Source: Bog-473 sp963717455 (GTDB lineage Bacteria > Actinomycetota > Acidimicrobiia > Acidimicrobiales > RAAP-2). From it: a stretch of 64,000 bases of DNA. Shown in pieces: positions 63,804-64,000 of this stretch. The DNA lies in contig OY970336.1 of assembly GCA_963717455.1 (NCBI GenBank), forward strand, positions 4,526,001-4,590,000, read 5' to 3'. Below the pieces are notes generated by a model that saw only the letters and a program-made list of their open reading frames with translations, searched no databases and was not told the origin of the DNA. Made by a program: the position numbers and the translations under genes. The stretch's first letter is position 1; each line of letters begins with the position of its first letter.

Positions 63804-64000
63804 CAGAGCCATCTCTCCACGTCGTGCAGCCACCCCGACAGCAGCCAACGGGGCGGGTGCGCGTGGCGGGCCTGGCCCTGGGTCCGGTCCTGGGGCAGCG
63901 GGGGCAGCAGTGCGGCGGCCGGCGCCGTCAGCGTCGGGTCCAGGTTGGGCGTCGTGGCTGTCGGGGTCGGGCCCGCCGGCGTGGCGACGGCCAGGGTGGA
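63803..64000 (-). CDS. C-terminal end of an upstream MCE protein (MceD-like), partial
   Basis: The last 65 codons of a minus-strand gene entering from the right edge: a Pro/Thr/Ala-rich tail ending in HPPRWLLSGWLHDVERWL and a TGA that overlaps the next start (TGATG). Such low-complexity tails are usual for the fourth MCE protein. The assignment rests on position and composition only. Confidence 0.6.
   Translation of the reverse strand, partial: STLAVATPAGPTPTATTPNLDPTLTAPAAALLPPLPQDRTQGQARHAHPPRWLLSGWLHDVERWL

Overview
The window is very GC-rich, densely coded actinobacterial chromosome and looks most like the class Acidimicrobiia. Lineage pointers, all inferred from gene content: a fused E2-E1 2-oxoglutarate dehydrogenase (Kgd type), F420-related genes (CofC and a Ddn-like enzyme), a fused PafB-PafC WYL regulator, CtaG of the caa3 type, an mce operon with a lipoprotein MCE and an Mce-associated protein, and a steroid C/D-ring operon like the mycobacterial KstR2 set. 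Many genes start 6-8 nt after a TANNNT hexamer with no Shine-Dalgarno, which suggests widespread leaderless mRNA.

Layout. 1-5128: kgd (cut by the left edge), an alpha/beta hydrolase and an EamA/NIPA-like transporter. 5427-11309: a five-gene Dpp/Opp-type peptide ABC importer with a strong hairpin after the binding-protein gene. 11169-19719: rnhB, small conserved genes, an acyl-CoA synthetase, a GH38 alpha-mannosidase, a class III nucleotide cyclase coupled to gpsA, and cofC. 19731-25379: an accessory stretch with a group II (probably IIC) intron inserted behind the terminator of a histone H1-like repeat gene, then a convergent pair made of a VirD4/TraG-like ATPase and a MobF-type relaxase domain without helicase. 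25434-39172: mostly housekeeping (Ddn-like, PafBC, CtaG, acyl-CoA carboxylase beta, moaC, FmdB, TldD/TldE, MFS, dxs, nucleotidyltransferase).

39214-44027 is a tightly overlapping operon (acyl-CoA dehydrogenase, IpdF-like SDR, FadD3-like synthetase, Zn alcohol dehydrogenase) that resembles the fadE30-ipdF-fadD3 genes for the steroid intermediate HIP. A perfect 23-bp palindrome lies between it and a divergent amidohydrolase. 45400-52652: msrB, ssb, a MerR regulator facing a methyltransferase across a 20-bp palindrome, a GT39 glycosyltransferase and ftsEX. 52804-54539: the most unusual locus, a RiPP-precursor-like peptide gene overlapping by 4 bp a ferritin-like diiron protein. 54676-58608: prfB and secA. 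58949-60659: a complete IS1182-family element with inverted repeats. 60674-64000: the distal end of an mce operon.

Three otherwise well conserved genes (gpsA, fadD3, prfB), and possibly a fourth small one, are each broken by exactly one missing G/C in a short G/C run. gpsA and prfB are normally indispensable, so sequencing or assembly error is more likely than true pseudogenes, and proteins should be read across these sites. No tRNA, rRNA or CRISPR array was seen.
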